Of a stretch of 7,311 nt of DNA, positions 5,749 through 7,311 are shown piece by piece. How positions within the stretch are numbered: position 1 is the stretch's first letter; each line of letters starts with the position of its first letter. Both the position numbers and the translations under genes were made by a program. Under the pieces are notes generated by a model that worked only from the letters and a program-made list of their open reading frames with translations, was not told where the DNA came from and did not search any database. Origin of the DNA: Actinomycetota bacterium (lineage in GTDB: Bacteria; Actinomycetota; Actinomycetes; Acidothermales; Acidothermaceae); assembly GCA_003134755.1 (NCBI GenBank), contig PLCK01000246.1, forward strand, positions 1,731-9,041, in the 5' to 3' direction.

Positions 5749-7311
5749 TTATGCGTCGATCTCGACCCTGTCGACATTGACCCAAACGTAGCGCGAGTTG
5801 GGGTTCGACTCGCCAAGCACGTTCAGCTCGAACACATGCTCACCGCGCGGCAGAACGGGGCTTTGCCAGCCGAGTCCGCCTTGCTGACGCTCTTCCGCGT
5901 ACTGGTCGATCATTGCCGGCTCTCCGCCGTCGATCGTGATCGAAGCTTGTCCGTGATTCGGTGCCACGACCCCGTAGAAACGGATGCGAGTGCCGTGGAA
6001 TCGCAGCGTGCAAGTGTCGCCGGGCATGCTTGAGTGCGCGTTTGTTCCTGCGGCTTCGACGTTTCCTGTCGCGTGTCCCCAGGTGCCCACGTAGTTGAAC
6101 TGACTGACACCGGTCCCCGTCACGTCGTTGCGAACTGTCGTGACTGCACCGACGCTCGTCGCTACCCGCGGGCCGGAGTCGACCTGCTGGCTGGTTGCAG
6201 ATGCGACCGGCTCGTATCGGTAGCGCGCAACCGTCGTGCGGATAGTCTGCTCGATCTCTGCGACGTCGGCCGCCACCGTACGAGCTTTGGCGCCGGCGTA
6301 GGCGCCGAGCCGCACGGCGTCCGTCAATGACTTGACATTTGCCGCGAGTGTAACCGCCTGATCGGCGGCGGTGGCTGTGGTGCGCGCGATCGCGTGGGTA
6401 GTCGCGGTCTGCTGCTCCACCGCCGCGGCAATCGAGTGCTGGAGTGTGCTCATGCCGATAATCGTCTCGCTGACACTCTGCATCGACGACGCAGCTCGCT
6501 CCGAACCAGATTCGATCTGGCGCATCGTCAGGACGACGTCACCCGTGGCTTGGGCTGTCTGTTCGGCTAGCTGTTTGACCTCACTTGCCACGACCGTGAA
6601 ACCGTGGCCATGCTCGCCCGCGCGGGCCGCCTCTATCGTGGCATTGAGTGCGAGTAGGTGGGTCTGCCGGGCAACGCCGTTGATCAGGCGGAGCACGTCC
6701 TCAACTCGTCGCGACGCACTCTGAAGAGCGCCGACCGTATCGCCGGCGGTCGTGATCTGCTCGACACCGGATTGCCCGATCACCGAGGCTTCCGAGGCGT
6801 GGGTCGCCACTTCGCGCATGGTCGCTGTGGTTTCCTCCGTTGCGGTGGCGATGAATTGCATGTTCGCCGACACCTCGGCCGCGGCGCCGGCCGCCGCCTT
6901 AGCCTCACTAACCGTGCCTTCCGAGGTGTTCATCATCGACCAGGCGACGTCGTTCATGGTCCGCCAGGAAGCTCCAAGAAGCTGCGCGCCCTGATCGGCT
7001 TCGGTGAGGAGTTCGCGCAACTGCTGCTTGATCTCGACGGCTGCCGCTTCGATGATCCCGGCCTGACCGTCCGACCCGACCGCGACAGGGGTGATCAGAT
7101 CCCCTTCTGCGATGCGTAGCAAGGCACTGATCGACGCGGCCACATGATCATTGCCGCGCCGACGCACCATCCCGAGGAGGAGCATGCCCGTGGTGGCCGC
7201 GACGGCAGCGAGCGCAGCCGCTGCCTGCCACGATTCGTGCGAGCCCCCCGCGCGCGACAGAGCCAGCAACGCCACGCCCACGGCAACCGCGATGGTGGCG
7301 AAATTCAGGGC
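5749..7311 (-). CDS. Methyl-accepting chemotaxis-type protein with C-terminal carbohydrate-binding-like beta-sandwich, 5' end missing
   Basis: About 520 residues are in the window; the frame stays open to the edge, and a GTG at 7281 lies inside a hydrophobic stretch, so the real start is beyond 7311. In order: two membrane helices (about 7258-7311 and 7165-7224) joined by only about 10 residues; a basic stop-transfer RRR; a HAMP-like segment with the AEGDL motif; helical coiled-coil; and the signalling hairpin INGVARQTHLLALNATIEAARAGEHGHGF (about 6595-6681). A linker of roughly 40 residues follows, then a final module of about 118 residues (5752-6105). That module, with FNYVGTW, RIRFYGVVAPNHG, ITIDGG, the DQYAE turn and WVNVDRVEI, resembles beta-sandwich modules on secreted glycoside-active proteins. 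The domain order places it in the cytoplasm. No cheA, cheW or cheR is in the window, so coupling to chemotaxis is unproven. The hairpin reads QTH where QTN is usual. Confidence 0.88.
   Translation of the reverse strand, partial: ALNFATIAVAVGVALLALSRAGGSHESWQAAAALAAVAATTGMLLLGMVRRRGNDHVAASISALLRIAEGDLITPVAVGSDGQAGIIEAAAVEIKQQLRELLTEADQGAQLLGASWRTMNDVAWSMMNTSEGTVSEAKAAAGAAAEVSANMQFIATATEETTATMREVATHASEASVIGQSGVEQITTAGDTVGALQSASRRVEDVLRLINGVARQTHLLALNATIEAARAGEHGHGFTVVASEVKQLAEQTAQATGDVVLTMRQIESGSERAASSMQSVSETIIGMSTLQHSIAAAVEQQTATTHAIARTTATAADQAVTLAANVKSLTDAVRLGAYAGAKARTVAADVAEIEQTIRTTVARYRYEPVASATSQQVDSGPRVATSVGAVTTVRNDVTGTGVSQFNYVGTWGHATGNVEAAGTNAHSSMPGDTCTLRFHGTRIRFYGVVAPNHGQASITIDGGEPAMIDQYAEERQQGGLGWQSPVLPRGEHVFELNVLGESNPNSRYVWVNVDRVEIDA

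Noticed and set aside
6034..7119. Several + strand frames opposite the chemoreceptor gene
   Set aside because: They are antisense to a gene with an unmistakable receptor signalling hairpin and show no recognisable domain or RBS.

Overview
The window is GC-rich, gene-dense DNA whose gene families point to an actinomycete. These are a DevS/DosT-type GAF histidine kinase, a universal stress protein, a PNPOx-fold protein, a MocR regulator and a bacterial UBP-type zinc-finger protein. GTG starts and the strong antisense 'shadow' reading frames fit this. I cannot name genus or species from the sequence alone. No tRNA, rRNA, CRISPR array, insertion sequence or convincing rho-independent terminator was found.

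Left part (1-3410): a dormancy or hypoxia-like set. It holds the 3' end of a PNPOx-family gene (+), a 572-residue DevS/DosT-like sensor kinase (-, GTG start at 2000), and a divergent universal stress protein (+). A DUF347-repeat membrane protein follows 42 nt downstream (+). The kinase keeps the haem-ligand His and distal Tyr of the Mycobacterium tuberculosis DevS/DosT GAF-A domain. It has Gly where DevS has Glu87, as DosT does, which suggests a direct O2 sensor. No devR/dosR response regulator lies in the window, so the partner must be elsewhere. A degenerate DosR-box-like site lies in the 114-nt divergent promoter region.

Middle (3390-5732): a MocR/GntR-aminotransferase regulator (-) is divergent from an AhpD-like carboxymuconolactone-decarboxylase-family gene (+). 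Two GTGG-N-CCA elements 24 bp apart, at the start of the regulator gene and in the promoter gap, make a good candidate operator. A small UBP-type zinc-finger gene follows on the + strand.

Right part (5749-7311): a methyl-accepting chemotaxis-type protein (-) whose N-terminus lies beyond the window. It has a two-helix membrane hairpin with almost no outside loop, a HAMP-like segment and the conserved signalling hairpin. Its unusual feature is a C-terminal beta-sandwich module of the type usually appended to secreted, carbohydrate-acting proteins, here predicted to be cytoplasmic. This is the most unusual item in the window.

All three convergent gene pairs meet with a 29-nt overlap, a 21-nt overlap or a 16-nt gap, with no room for separate terminators. 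No gene-free stretch reaches 300 bases; the longest is the 114-nt promoter region at 2001-2114.
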